This document shows, in pieces, positions 37,208 to 48,730 of a stretch of 64,000 nt of DNA (position 1 is the first letter of the stretch; each line of letters opens with the position of its first letter). Location: assembly GCA_010093705.1 (NCBI GenBank), contig MU006102.1:433947-497946 (forward strand). The letters run 5' to 3'. The position numbers and the translations under genes were made by a program. A model generated the notes under the pieces. That model was not told the DNA's origin, made no database searches, and worked only from the letters and a program-made list of their open reading frames with translations. This DNA comes from Patellaria atrata CBS 101060 (taxonomy: Eukaryota > Ascomycota > Dothideomycetes > Patellariales > Patellariaceae).

Positions 37208-39479
37208 TACCCATTCGTCCTGTCCAGGGTTTTGAAACCTCATACATAAGTTTGCTAAAACCGATATAATAACAGCCATGGGAACGAAGATCTGGATCTA
37301 ACCTTCCGCAATTGTACCAAAACGACATCATGATAGGCAACTATACTTGCAAGATATCTGCTCTACTTTACTAATTCTCACGACTCCGCAGTCTTGACTG
37401 ACGACTCTGATTTGAAGATGTAACTCCCTCTCATCCACTCGACAGAGCCACTGGAGAAATCAATCTTGTTTAATTGGAATCAAGACATTCGTATGACAAG
37501 TAAGGACAGGAACCAACAGGTGTAGAACAGGGTTCATCATGGGGATGAGTTAGAGTTGTTATTGTCTTGGTCAAATCCCTCGCTAAGTAAAGATCTGGAT
37601 CTGATGAGCTTTCTAGTAGTGTAGTTTGAACATTACACCTGCGTTCGTTAACAATTGCAAAGCTGATGTGTTGTACCAGTGTGATTTGCATGCATTGGAC
37701 AAATTGAACTACGATTGAGTGATTTTCATGCTCATGACAGCACTATTGATTTCACATGGACACCTGAACCTTCTCCAAGATACTTGTGATTGTCACTATT
37801 ATTTCCAAAGGTTGTTGAGCAGGATTGTGTCGGAGACCTCCCTAGAGCAGTACAGCGCCATCATTTTCAGAGATTGAGGTAAGTGGGAGATTTCATACTA
37901 TGTTAATAACGCATGATATAGTTCAATGGGATGCGCCTGTTCGTCGGGCAGCAATCTTGCTGTGTAGGTCTTTGGAGTGCTTTGAAGGGCTTGAATTTCG
38001 TAATGATGTATTAAACTAAGATTGGGACTGAGTAAACGTCTCAACAAGCTCTGTGGTATAGAAGATGAACTGAGTTGGAGTGGTGATACATGTACTCTTT
38101 TCTAGAAGCTTGTAACATTGGCTTGTGCTCGTTGATGAGCGAAATATGGAACCCCCGAGTCTGAGTAGGTAGACTGTGACCCTACTCTTTTCACGCATTT
38201 GTTTGCTATTCTCTTAAGTGGGATATTGACTCTTTTTAGTTGCAATATCTTGTGTTGTGAGAGTTGGGGATGGGAGGTTGAAAATGTTGAATGCTGACTA
38301 CTCTCTCCGCACAGACAGGGGGAAGTTGTGGGGAAGTTTGGACCCGAGAAAATGTTTTCTCATGTTATCTCATGACGCTTCGATGGGTCCTTCATCCTAT
38401 TCATGTCTAATTGTTGTCAATGATTTGTTTCGCTTCCGCCAAAGGACATTTTGGAAGTCGTATCTCGCATTGGTCTCCCGAGCGCTTTCCCCCGGTTTTA
38501 CTATTAAAGCCCTAGGTACCCAAGGAACTTTTCAAGTGTTGCATAGAAATTGACGCTTTTGCGGTGCATAACCGATGGAATCCTTCCGTTGAACAGTATT
38601 CGATGACGGACGAAGCGTGCCCATCAGAGAGGTACAAGGACAAATGGTACCGGACGCTGTACGCATGACGGTATTTGCTGGATGCAATTGAGCTCAAGTA
38701 TCAAACCCGCGGCTATGGATGAGTGAAACATGGCGGTATCGATAGTTGAAAAACGCTTCCCGGAGAGCAAGATGCAGGTAATGATAGAGGTTCGAGAAGT
38801 CAATAGCAACTTTCTTTGTACTTCCAGGCGGATGTTGGGTGTTGGATGTTGTAAAAGTACCTCCGTATCCCTCGAGGATCCCCATCCCAAGATGACCAAG
38901 GCTGGGAGCGATGGGAAAGGATTACCTCTTTAGGATAGTGGCAAGAATGTTGACCAGGCCTTGATGATCTATCGGGCAGAGCCGCTGTCCCGCTCTGAGA
39001 TAACGAACCCTCTTATTATGCATATACTCTGCCTTATGCATTTCTTTCGTTGCTTCTGACCCTTGAACATCTGCTTCTATCCTCGTCCTACCTCTCAGTT
39101 ACCCATGTACCGGCCCCTAGTTTACCACTGAACTTCGAATGTTACATATTATTTCCTATTCTAGCTATTCTGTCTCCCCCTCCTCTCCGTACTGCCATTG
39201 CGACATCCTCTCCACCTTTACTGCAGTTTCTCCCCTCTCATATGGCTGATAAGGACTGTAATTCACCATACTTACCCGTTGCACATGATATATTGGTGCT
39301 GCCTCCTTTGATACTCTGTTGCTAGTGTTGGGAGATTTGGGTCTACGTGTTGATATGCCGTGTCTCTCCTGACTCTAACAGCTGAACTACATAGATCACA
39401 AGTAGCTGAAATTACCTCTTACCTATAACTTCGGTCTCTCTTAAGCTCTCCGTCTTCCATCCCCTCAAGTTCTCTTACC
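37208..39479. other. Long gene-free stretch
   Basis: In 2.3 kb I recognise no gene, repeat array or RNA. The frames at 38257-38553 and 39050-39325 are short and match nothing. The last 400 bp are pyrimidine-rich and probably carry the next gene's promoter and leader. Confidence 0.5.
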
Positions 39480-41134
39480 ATGGCGATCATTCTCCTTTGG
39501 TTACTTGCCGCAACTTTTGCTCTATCCACAGCATCCTATTTAGCATTCAACAAACGACGACGGGAGATTGTGGTCAACCGTTTCTTCAAACGGCGTCGAG
39601 ACTCCGGTTCAAGGACTCCTCCTCGCTCCCTCTCCCCGGAGAAGAAAGGTTCTCAAGAACCTCCATCTCCCGATTATAGTGATACTCTACCCCCATCTCG
39701 GCGTTTCACTTTGGACAGTATACCAGGTCTCAAGGTCCCATTAGTCCCTGAGAAGAAAAGGTTCATCCCTTTAGATGTTCCGTATGATGCGGTTGATGGC
39801 ACTGCATTTACGGCTACTGGATTTTCGACAGATGACATCAAGGCATTGGGCGACTTCCCAGATTATGCTACATTGAGCGGCGTACCCTTGCCGGAACCTT
39901 ACCCTGAATTTGACATCACAACTGCGAAGCCAAGGCCATATCGACCACTTAGGTGGGCTTATCATCAGACTATGTGTGAGTATCTTCATGCCTACTTGTA
40001 TATAAAGTAGCATTGAAGCTAACTTGAGATGTAGCTTTGACTAAGATGGAACCTGACTGGTGGCTGGAACTCGAAGACACCTACATCAAACGAGTGAAAC
40101 AACGGTGTGAGATCTTTGAAAAAGTCGGTCACCACGTCCTAGCAGGTCTTCCCGGTTCGGAATTAGCCTGCAAGGAGTTGATGGAGATGTGTTTGCAATT
40201 CCTCTGTGTCCGATATCCGCACTACTTCAACCTGGATAAGGAGAACATGAAGTTCGAGAACAAAATCTTGGAGACAATCACTGACCTGAAAACCACCCCA
40301 CCATTGCACGTCATCATCCAAAACGTACCCGAGGATTTCGGCATCATGTTACGGAATCCCGAGACCGGTCTCTATCAATTGCGTGCCGGCGTCATTTGCA
40401 GCGCCCTAGGATGGAACGTCAACACCAAACTCAACATGAAATTACACGAAATCCACGCCCCTATTCCCGACTACAAAGAAAAGATGCAATTCTCCATGGA
40501 CAGNNNNNNNNNNNNNNNNNNNNNNNNNNNNNNNNNNNNNNNNNNNNNNNNNNNNNNNNNNNNNNNNNNNNNNNNNNNNNNNNNNNNNNNNNNNNNNNNN
40601 NNNCCCCTTCAATCAAATCAAAACACAACATCACCTAACACCACCTCCATTAGATACTTCGCGAAGAAACCAACCGACAAGCCCATCCAACGCGGCTCCT
40701 GGGGCCTCGAAGTCGACCAACCCCTCTACATGCCCCCCGGCGACCCGCACGAAAAATACCGCGAATCCCAAGTCCCCGACGTTTCACTGGACCGCATGCA
40801 CCTGCGCGTAGACTGGCAGACCCTGCGTCGACTACCGCTTTCCGGCGCCGTCGTGTTCAATTTTAAAGCCCTCTTCACCCCTGTCGCTGAGTTCCGCGAC
40901 GAGGCGTACATCCCGACGCTGCTGTTGAAGGTCATCAAAGACGGGAAGAAGAATCTTATGGACTATAAGAATACGTGGCATACAGAGCATGTTGTAGTCC
41001 CTGCGTTGGAGGCGTATGAGAGGGAGCAGGTGGAGAGGGGCGTCGTGGAGAGGGAGTGGGAACCTAAGACCCTGGATGAGAGTCCGTGGTTTCCGGGGTG
41101 GGAGGAGAAGTGGCGGAGACAGCAGGGGTTTTAG
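39480..41134 (+). CDS. DUF3445 haem-dependent oxidative N-demethylase-like protein
   Basis: Exons 39480-39975, 40035-40503 and 40654-41134 give 1446 nt, or 481 residues. An N-terminal hydrophobic segment (residues 1-22, IILLWLLAATFALSTASYLAF) is followed by basic residues, suggesting a membrane anchor. The DUF3445 core spans about residues 105-450: YRPLRWAYHQTM, LTKMEPDWWLELE, VICSALGWN, and RYFAKKPTDKPIQRGSWGLEVDQPL after intron 2. Bacterial relatives use haem to oxidise dimethylamine-type substrates; the fungal substrate is not known to me. A 100-N gap starts exactly where intron 2 should begin. The acceptor (CTAAC branch, TTAG) survives, and exons on both sides join in frame as MDRYFAKKP, so the missing DNA is probably all intronic. 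Confidence 0.88.
40504..40603. other. Assembly gap (100 N)
   Basis: Exactly 100 N, so probably a placeholder of unknown true length. It falls inside intron 2 of the DUF3445 gene and hides that intron's donor. Confidence 0.97.
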
Positions 41135-41779
41135 AGGGTTGGTGGGTTTTCCTTTCTGATGATGATGATGGGGGAATACGGCGGCTATACTGATATATCG
41201 ATGCTGACGGGAATGAGAGGAGGGGTGGGGGGGGGTCGGGGGGGAAGGCTATTTGATCTTGAGTATCACCGATTACTGCTCTAAGTCTCAACCTGGACTT
41301 GACGATAGAGAAATCAAATAAAGTAATGTACCATACGCTCAAAGTATCGGCCAGGATCTAGTCCTCACCCTTCATTCTCTTCCTACACTTTATCCAGATC
41401 TCGTACTTACAACCCAGAAATACCATCTTTGAACAGTGTCCGCGAATTTAACCTGGCACTTTTCAGTCCCAATACTTCTTGTCGAGTCAATACACTTTCA
41501 ACTTCACTCGCAAAAGACGGATCCAGATTCAGCGGGCTTTCGCTGTGTGATGCCATCTGGTATTGAAGAAGGGATATAGCATACCGTTTGGTTCACGTTA
41601 TACGCTCACATCGAGAGAGGACCTCCGTGGCAGAAGAAGTAAGCGGGAATTCGCGCGTTTTCACCTTCCGGTATCCTGGGGGGTTTCCGCAGCAATCACA
41701 ATCATATTCACATACCTACTTATCTAACACCAAAAAAAAAAGAAAAAAACCACAGATAGATCATCAGAATAACCCCCCC
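41135..41779. other. Intergenic
   Basis: I see no gene. Short homopurine/homopyrimidine runs are present: a G-rich run near 41222-41245 and A-rich runs near 41731-41750. The end overlaps the 3' side of the hairpin RNA candidate on the minus strand. Confidence 0.5.
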
Positions 41780-41901
41780 AAAAAAAAGGATTAAAAATTG
41801 GAATCGACACAAGCAGAAAATCGAACCCGGGTGACTCTGAGTATAGCGGCACTGCAGGTGGACGAGGCACCTGCCTACTCGGCTATATTCCCGAGTTCGA
41901 T
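41780..41901 (-). ncRNA. Putative Pol III hairpin RNA, copy 2
   Basis: This is homologous to the element at 10645 and lies on the opposite strand. The outer stem pairs 41901-41890 with 41831-41820 (one U-G when read on the minus strand). The inner stem TATAGC/GCTATA pairs 41887-41882 with 41847-41842. The hairpin GCAGGTG/CACCTGC (41874-41868 with 41860-41854) has loop CCTCGTC. An A-box-like TAGCCGAGTAGG covers 41885-41874 and a B-box-like GGTTCGATTT covers 41827-41818. Oligo-T follows at 41797-41793 and 41787-41780. Internal loops match copy 1 (GAGTAG and AGTGCC). Confidence 0.5.
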
Positions 41902-42454
41902 GGAGGAGGGAGGGATTGGGGGTGCTTATGATGGAAAAGCTGGACACGTGGAAACATGTGGAAGTATGAGTTTGGATTGTCACGTTGTTGACTGGGACTG
42001 GGTCGTATGGGCGTATCACTAGCAGATGATAATCACCTACTGTATGCGCACTACTAGATTACATCTCCCATTCTCACGTTCAGAACCATCGGACACATAC
42101 GAGAAGTCCCTAAGTGTACAGTACGTGGAGTTAAACCTACCGTTATAGAAGCTCCGGTAGCACTTTGAAACCAAGGGTGGGCCAAGAACAGTTCGGCAAG
42201 TGTACAGTACAGCGAATCTTAGAATGTCGAAGTGAGAGTGGAAGGAAATATAATGGTCAGAAGATCAAGTGGGAGAGATTATAGTATTTTCCGCGCGATA
42301 CATCATTCATTTATGGACCTTATCATAGACAAAGTCCAAAGTATCGCGTATCAGTCGTATTTCCATAATCCCCGTAAGTGATAGAAGTACATCCGAGCCC
42401 CTTTTGCCCTCCCTCGATGCTCTGATCCGAAACGCCTTCCACCCATACGCCAAC
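41902..42454. other. Intergenic, 3' flank of SIN1
   Basis: I see no gene. Two GTACAGTAC palindromes lie 86 bp apart, at 42116 and 42202. Confidence 0.55.
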
Positions 42455-45002
42455 CTACAAAACCCCGTCCTGAAACCTCTCCATCCCCTTCCTCACCTCC
42501 CTCACAATCTCACTCGCCTCCGTCGCGCTCTGCGCTTCGAAATCATACCTCTTCGTCTCTCTCTCCTTGAATACCACGACCCTAAACATCCTGGGGTGTC
42601 GCCTACTCACCTTCGAGCCCACCACGTCTCTGAAATGCACGGTAGTAGTTTTTCCCGGGTTGGGTTCGAGCGGGCCGGTTTTGTTTCCGATGTTACCGCT
42701 GTAGAGGTTTTTGTTGGACTCGGAGGGCATGATGTGCATGTACTCGCCGTCGAGGGCGAGGATACGGGCACTCGAGGAGGCGAACGACATGGGCTGTTTG
42801 CGGGTGACGGCGTAGCGTTTGTAAGTAGTCGAGGCGGAGAGGAAAGTATCGTTGCGCTGGGCGAGGGGATGCCAGACCCCTAGCCCTTTCCTGGTTTTCT
42901 TCGGGGTGCCGGTTGACGAGATAAGTAAGGGGGCGTTTGGGGAGCTGCTAGCTGGAGAGCCGGAGAGGCCGAATGCACCGTCGCCCATGAAGCGCTTTCG
43001 CGAGAGGTCGAGTGCGAGCCGATCTCCGAGAGCTTCTACGGTGCGGTCGGGAGGGGCAACGGTAGAGGTACCGTGGACTTTGAGGACGTAGGCGCCTTTG
43101 TCGACGTGGAGGCGCTTGCAGGCTTGGTCGAAGATTTCGGCGAGGTACGTGTCTGCTGTGACTTCCATGGTGGTGGTGCGGCTGTTGAATTCGGAGTCGG
43201 TGAAGTGGACAGTGAGAGTCTTCATTGCCCCGGTTCGAGGAGTGGCGTGCGTGTTTTGAGTGGCGGGTTGGTCGAGAGGCGCGGAATTGTCTTTTCGGAA
43301 GGCAAAGTTGGGGCCGATGATAGGGTTACTGTTCGCGCCGGTACGCGGTGGGAGACTTTGCTGGAGTTTTATGGGTTGAGGTGGCTGGGCTGGAGAAATG
43401 GAGGACATGGGATCTTCATCATCCTCATCCAGTGTTAATGTTTCGGCCTCGTATGTAGGCGTGAGGGCCTTGTTTCCCTCGTATTCCGCTTCTGATGCCT
43501 CGACTATAGCGAATTCGTCCCACGGTTTATCACGTGCTCTAGGCCTCGCACCTCGATTGTTATTCGAAGTGAAATCGGATATCGGTTTTGTCCGCACCAA
43601 TGCGGGAAAGTCCATGTCAACCTCTTCATCCTCTACCATCCTCATGGTCCATCGGTTGACATTGGTTTGTTTCGAATCTAATGCCGGTTCAATCCCTTCC
43701 TCACCATACCTGTAGAGAGCTAAACCAATGGCATCAGCTACGACGACTTTATTTCCACCGTTAGCAGTTCGTTTTAGAAGAAGTTCGCAAGGTTTGGTAG
43801 GCTGTTTTGAGAAAGGTGTATAAATTTTGATGTATAGAGGGTTGGGATCTCCTTTCCCAGATAGAGTAGCAAATCGATCTAGTGGATTAGTTGGTTTCTT
43901 ATTTCTAGCTTTTAGAGCTGCAGTCAAAGTGCTGACAGGAGGAAGTTGACTGATCGGACGAGGCGGAGGTAGCGCTTGTAATACTGCGGGTGGCTGTTTG
44001 GATTTCTTCGGTGAGGTATTAAACATTGGAGGAATATTCGAAAGGTTAGTTGGAGGTGATGAAGTCATGCCATCACCGACTTCTCCGAGCAGCGAACCGG
44101 ACCCGACAGTGCCCTCAAAGTCTGAAGACAAGGTGCTATCATCAGACTGAGCGCCGGGGTCGTTGTCACCCATATCTGCGTCACCTTCTCGTTCGTCTTC
44201 TTGTATCCTCTCAGTAAGCAAATGACTAGATTTTGCTGCTTTCCGTGAGTTGATCTGTTTTCTCTGAAAGAGTGATGGGTCTAGCTCATTCTCTGATGAG
44301 AATTCACTGCTTGTTACTGTGCCACTCCGAGCTCTTGAATGGGTCATAGTTTCAATAGCTCCTAAAGAGCCTCGTCGTAGTCCATGAGCATCAGGTGGTC
44401 TTGAAGGCGATGTTACCAAGACTGCAGGACCGTCTTTCATTGTACTCTGAATTGGTGATGACCCAGCTCTTGTACGGACCGGCATTTTGCTGAATTTAAT
44501 CTGATGGGCTGGTCGAGTGTCTGCATCGTCGTCACTCTCGTCACTAAGATCACTGCTATCATCTTCATCGAAGTGTTCTTTCCTTCGTCGCCGTCTTGTA
44601 TTTGGTGCTGGCCCAACTGTGTCGTTGCTACCCACTCCACCAGTCACCAGTCCACCTTCTTCCTCATCATCGCCGAATCCTGCACCGGGTACTAGACCTG
44701 CCGAGCGCGGAGGCGCCTGAAAGTAATCTGAAGCGATAGCTGTAGGAATAGGAGGGGAATAAGTCCGCTTGATATCTGTGGGATTCGCCGACCATCCTGC
44801 CCCACGAAAGGAAGGGTTGTTGAGAACGGCAGAGTTGACATTGATAAGGCGCTCGCCGACGCCGTCTTTGATATTCAAGAGATATGCTGTACGTAGCTGG
44901 TAAAGCACAAACCTACAGAGCTGGTCATTAGTATACTTAATGTTACGTTTGGATGGATTCCTCGGAGTTAAGAACTCACTCTTCGTTTTGTAGGAGAGAC
45001 AT
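42455..45002 (-). CDS. SIN1: TORC2 subunit SIN1/AVO1
   Basis: Exons 45002-44980 and 44912-42455 on the minus strand encode 826 residues. The start MSLLQNEEFVLYQLRTAYLL, joined across a 67-bp intron, gives the conserved SIN1 N-terminus. A long acidic/Ser-rich linker follows. The CRIM domain (about residues 325-460, PLDRFATLSGKGDPNPLYIKIYTPF...) recruits AGC-kinase substrates to TORC2. A RAS-binding-like region (MKTLTVHFTDSEFNSRTTTMEV, RLHVDKGAYVLKVHGT) and a C-terminal PH domain (RDVVGSKVSRRHPRMFRVVVFKERETKRYDFEAQS) complete the architecture. The protein acts at the plasma membrane in the TORC2-Ypk pathway. The 3' third is C-rich then G-rich on the plus strand (switch near 42650). Confidence 0.94.
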
Positions 45003-45278
45003 CGTACGTTCATGTTGTATTTAGGTTGCTATTGAAACAGTGTAAATCATCAGCGTCTCTTCAGGCCAGCCGAAAAGTATAGGAGTGTTTGAATCAGAAT
45101 AGTTCGAATCACAATGGCTGTGCGGTCACCGGGGACCGGGTATGAACTGCTGAACCCCGCCAAGAATGAGGATGATGCTTTCGCGATGCTTCAATTGACG
45201 TCAAAAAATTCACAACCAACCGAGCCTTGAACGAAGCAAACAAAGGTCAGAGACAATATATAAACCGATACTGGAATC
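45003..45278. promoter_or_regulatory. Divergent promoter SIN1/PRCC-like
   Basis: A 276-bp spacer separates two divergent start codons. I see no distinct motif. Confidence 0.5.
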
Positions 45279-46460
45279 ATGAATCTTGTCAATTATTCGG
45301 ACTCAGAAAACTCGGATAATGAATCTCCTGTCATACCCAAAGTCGTGCCAAAGCCAGTCGCAGCGAAGCCGTCTTTCCAAAAAGTTGTCGACAGCTCCAA
45401 TCCACGCAAAATAAAGGTCAACTTACCTACAACATCCAATACGAGAAGTTCAGATGGAGATATTGATGCGGATGGACCACCGGCCAAAAAAGCGAGGACT
45501 GATGGCGTATTCAGCAACTTCAACTCACTTTTACCTGCACCGAAGAAAATAGGAGGCGATAACAAGGCATCAGCAGCAAAGAGAGGGTCAGGAGGAGGAT
45601 TAGGAAGTGGTGTCAGTCTTAAGACTGGGGCTGCCCCCGCGTTTAGTCGTGCACCTGTTGAGGCGGATTTTCAGGAATCAGAGGATGGGCAAGGAGAAAA
45701 TCCAAAGAGCAATGGAACAGCTGCTACAGGTTCATCAGTACCGGAAGTAAAGGAAGAGATGAAACTTGTGGGAAAGAATACTATGTTCAAGCCGTTATCT
45801 GTCATGAACAAAGTAAAGAAGAAGAAAAAGGTTATACCAGATAGTCTCTCGGCCGATAGTTCAGCCCAGACCCCTCCTAAAAGCTCGACACAATCGGCGC
45901 AACAAACAGGACCTCCACTCAAACAGACAGTCTCTCTATTTTCAATATCACAGGATGAAACTGAGGCTCAAGTATCGACTACCGCGTCAAGTGGTTACAT
46001 CTCGATGATATATGGTAATGAGGAGCAGCCAGAGGAAGATACAAGGACTATAGATTCTGACAGTTTATTAAACGAGCAACAGCATGCTGGGACACATTAC
46101 CAATCCACATTATCGAATTCCGGGAAAGGTGCACAATCGCTTGATGCAATAGCTGATGACCTTAATCTCTCCGAAGCTGCAAGACGGCAGCTTTTCGGCC
46201 GTCAACGAGGAAAAGGAGCAGCAGACCTTTCGGCGGCAAAGATCATCAATTTCAACACCGACGAGGAATATCTTGCCAACGAGAAGCTTCGAGCTGCTGG
46301 TGAGACTATACAGCACAACCCAGTTCGTGCTATTGCGCCTGGCAAACACAATCTGAAACAAATGGTCAACAATGCTCAGAGTCAGAAAGAAGCATTTGAA
46401 GAGCACTTTGCAACAGGCAAGAGGAATAAAGCTGAAGCCGGAAGTAAGTATGGTTGGTGA
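45279..46460 (+). CDS. PRCC-domain nuclear protein
   Basis: Single exon, 393 residues. The N-terminus MNLVNYSDSENSDNESP and the C-terminal domain (about residues 290-393) match the PRCC family: IINFNTDEEYLANEKLRAAGETIQHNPVRAIAPGKHNLKQMVNNAQSQ, ending GSKYGW. The middle is Ser/Lys-rich and disordered, with basic clusters (KKARTD, KVKKKKK) that could act as nuclear-localisation signals. Human PRCC is a nuclear, spliceosome-associated protein that also binds MAD2B. The fungal role is inferred by family only. Confidence 0.85.
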   Translation: MNLVNYSDSENSDNESPVIPKVVPKPVAAKPSFQKVVDSSNPRKIKVNLPTTSNTRSSDGDIDADGPPAKKARTDGVFSNFNSLLPAPKKIGGDNKASAAKRGSGGGLGSGVSLKTGAAPAFSRAPVEADFQESEDGQGENPKSNGTAATGSSVPEVKEEMKLVGKNTMFKPLSVMNKVKKKKKVIPDSLSADSSAQTPPKSSTQSAQQTGPPLKQTVSLFSISQDETEAQVSTTASSGYISMIYGNEEQPEEDTRTIDSDSLLNEQQHAGTHYQSTLSNSGKGAQSLDAIADDLNLSEAARRQLFGRQRGKGAADLSAAKIINFNTDEEYLANEKLRAAGETIQHNPVRAIAPGKHNLKQMVNNAQSQKEAFEEHFATGKRNKAEAGSKYGW

Positions 46461-46952
46461 GAGTTTACTAGTCTCGAGTTTCTCGGGATACCTTCTTTCC
46501 CTGACTTTATTCGGATGCTTCAAGCATCAAAATAATCATTCCCGTGCTGGTGCACCAGAGCTAAATAATCAGTTATTATTGCTTTATTGCGGCCCCTTTT
46601 GATATTACTGATATATCTTGGCGCTGAATAATTCCGCTCGTAGTTTTCCACTTCCCCATCTTTCCCCATGCAATCCTGCACTTCGCTTCCTACCGCTTCA
46701 GGCGTGCATCACCTACAATTCCCACCATACCACCACGGCAGTAGTATACCCGATCTGCATGATATACACACCTATATCGATATTGGTTTAGACTTGCTTC
46801 GAAATGGGTTGGCCTCGGCTGCCAGTCGTATTACCGTTATTACCGAGTCTACCCCCACCTGATGTGTGCTCTTAAAATACCTACTGTCTTCTGGTAAGGT
46901 TTTGCTAATTTCGACTTTCGCTTCAGTTCTTTTACTATAATTTCCACATTCA
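46461..46952. other. Intergenic
   Basis: This covers the PRCC-like gene's 3' flank and the MFS promoter region. I see no gene. Confidence 0.5.
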
Positions 46953-48730
46953 ATGATAGCCATGGCCAAATGGAAAGAAAAGGATGTCGAGGTCTATATC
47001 GAAAATGAACCACCTATTGGTGATCACCTTTCTATGACTGTCTCGAATCTAGGTCAAGATGACAATGAAAATGTCTCTACTGGCGAGTTTAAGAGAGCTT
47101 ATATGGACCTCAACAAGGGTTTAGTAGGGTGGGACTCAGTAGAAGATACTACGAATCCATTGTGAGATTCGCACTTTCTATTTGGAGTTTTTCCAAACTG
47201 ATACAACCCTCAGAAATTGGACAGGCACTCAAAAAGCTATGCTAACAACCTTTATTGGTTTTATATCTGCTTTAGTGTAAGATTTCCAAGAATCTCTATT
47301 GTGAAGTTGGTTATTTTTCACCTGACTGACTGTGTTCAATAAGGCCATGCGCCTCTTCACTTACCGCACCTGGTATAGGGGCGACCATGCAAGATTTAAA
47401 TGAGACCTCGGACATCTTAGGATCCTTAATGATAACGATTTACGTTGCTGGTATCGCTGTTGGACCATTGTTCTTAGGACCGTTATCCGAAATATTCGGC
47501 AGGTATCCAGTTTTGATCTGTTCATCCTGGTTCCATGTCATCTTCCTCATAGCCTGTGGGCTTGCTCCAACATTTGCCAGTTTGATTGTGTTTCGCCTTT
47601 TTGCTGGTGTTGGCGCAGCGGCAGCCCTGACTCTTGCTCCTGCTATAGTAGGAGATATCTTTCCAATTGAGAAGAGGGCTTTTGGTAACACAATTGTCAT
47701 TTTCGCACAATGCCTTGGTCCAGTCAGTAAGAAATAATCCCTAATAATCATTACGTTCGAAATGAGACGCTGACGTAACAAAGTTGGGCCAATCTGTGGT
47801 GGCTTTATTACAGAGCAATTGGGGTGGAGATGGGTAATCAACGTTTCCCTTTGTACGTTTTCAGGAACTGACTAAGAATAGGCCTACTGGATTTTACTTT
47901 GTTTCACCGGAACTACGACAGTTGCCATCAGTTTGTTCATGAGAGAATCTTATCCTATCACGATCCTACAGAAAAAGACTAAACGACTCCAGAAGGAGCT
48001 GAACAGGCCTGACCTCAAATCACAGCTTCACCTCAACTATACGAAAAAGGAACTTTTGTCAAGGAGTTTGATTAGGCCCATGAAGTTGCTCACAAGATCT
48101 CCTATCATCTTCCTCCTGAGCCTGTACATTGCAATCATGTACGGAATACTATATCTCATGTTTACCACGATCACCCCTATCTTTCAAGATACATACGGCT
48201 GGTCTTTACAAGTAACCGGACTCGCGTACCTCGGAATCGGTGTAGGGTCCATCCTCGCCCTCGCTATACTCTTACGAGGAAATGATGCGAAGGTGGTCAA
48301 GCTCAGAAAAAGGAACAACGGGGTCTATGAGCCTGAAATGCGGCTTCCGGATTGTTTATACTACGCCATCTTAGTCCCGATCGGTATCTTCTGGTATGGT
48401 TGGACCTCGGAGAGGGAGGTGCATTGGTCTGTACCCATAATCGGCCTTATACCTTACGGCTTCGGTATGGCTGGTATCTTTGTCCCGGGCCAGACTTACA
48501 TGATTGACTCATTCCCACAATACGCCGCCTCCACCATCGCGGCCGCCGCTAGTATGCGGAGTCTGTTCGGCACATTTATGCCCCTTGCTGGACCGCATAT
48601 GTATAAGGCTTTAGGTCTAGGATGGGGGAACACATTACTAGGGGCTTTGACGGCTGCGTTGGTGCCCATTGTGTGGTGCTTTTATAGATATGGGAAAACT
48701 ATAAGGAAGAGATGGCCTGTGGAGTTGTGA
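46953..48730 (+). CDS. MFS transporter, DHA1-like
   Basis: Five exons: 46953-47161, 47214-47276, 47344-47726, 47784-47833 and 47882-48730. They sum to 1554 nt, or 517 residues. A hydrophilic N-terminus of about 70 residues precedes NWTGTQKAMLTTFIGFISALV (TM1). The MFS loop motif is GPLSEIFGRYPV, and antiporter motif C-like GPVIGPICGGF lies at the exon 3/4 join. A central hydrophilic loop (about residues 260-300) splits two six-helix halves. The layout is typical of fungal 12-TM polyamine/drug exporters of the plasma membrane. The substrate cannot be inferred. No cluster partners lie next to it, so there is no evidence of a secondary-metabolite cluster. Confidence 0.9.

Noticed and set aside
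37208-39479. Search for a hidden gene or mobile element in the 2.3-kb empty stretch
   Set aside because: No terminal repeats, transposase-like motifs, domain motifs or consistent splice chains were found.
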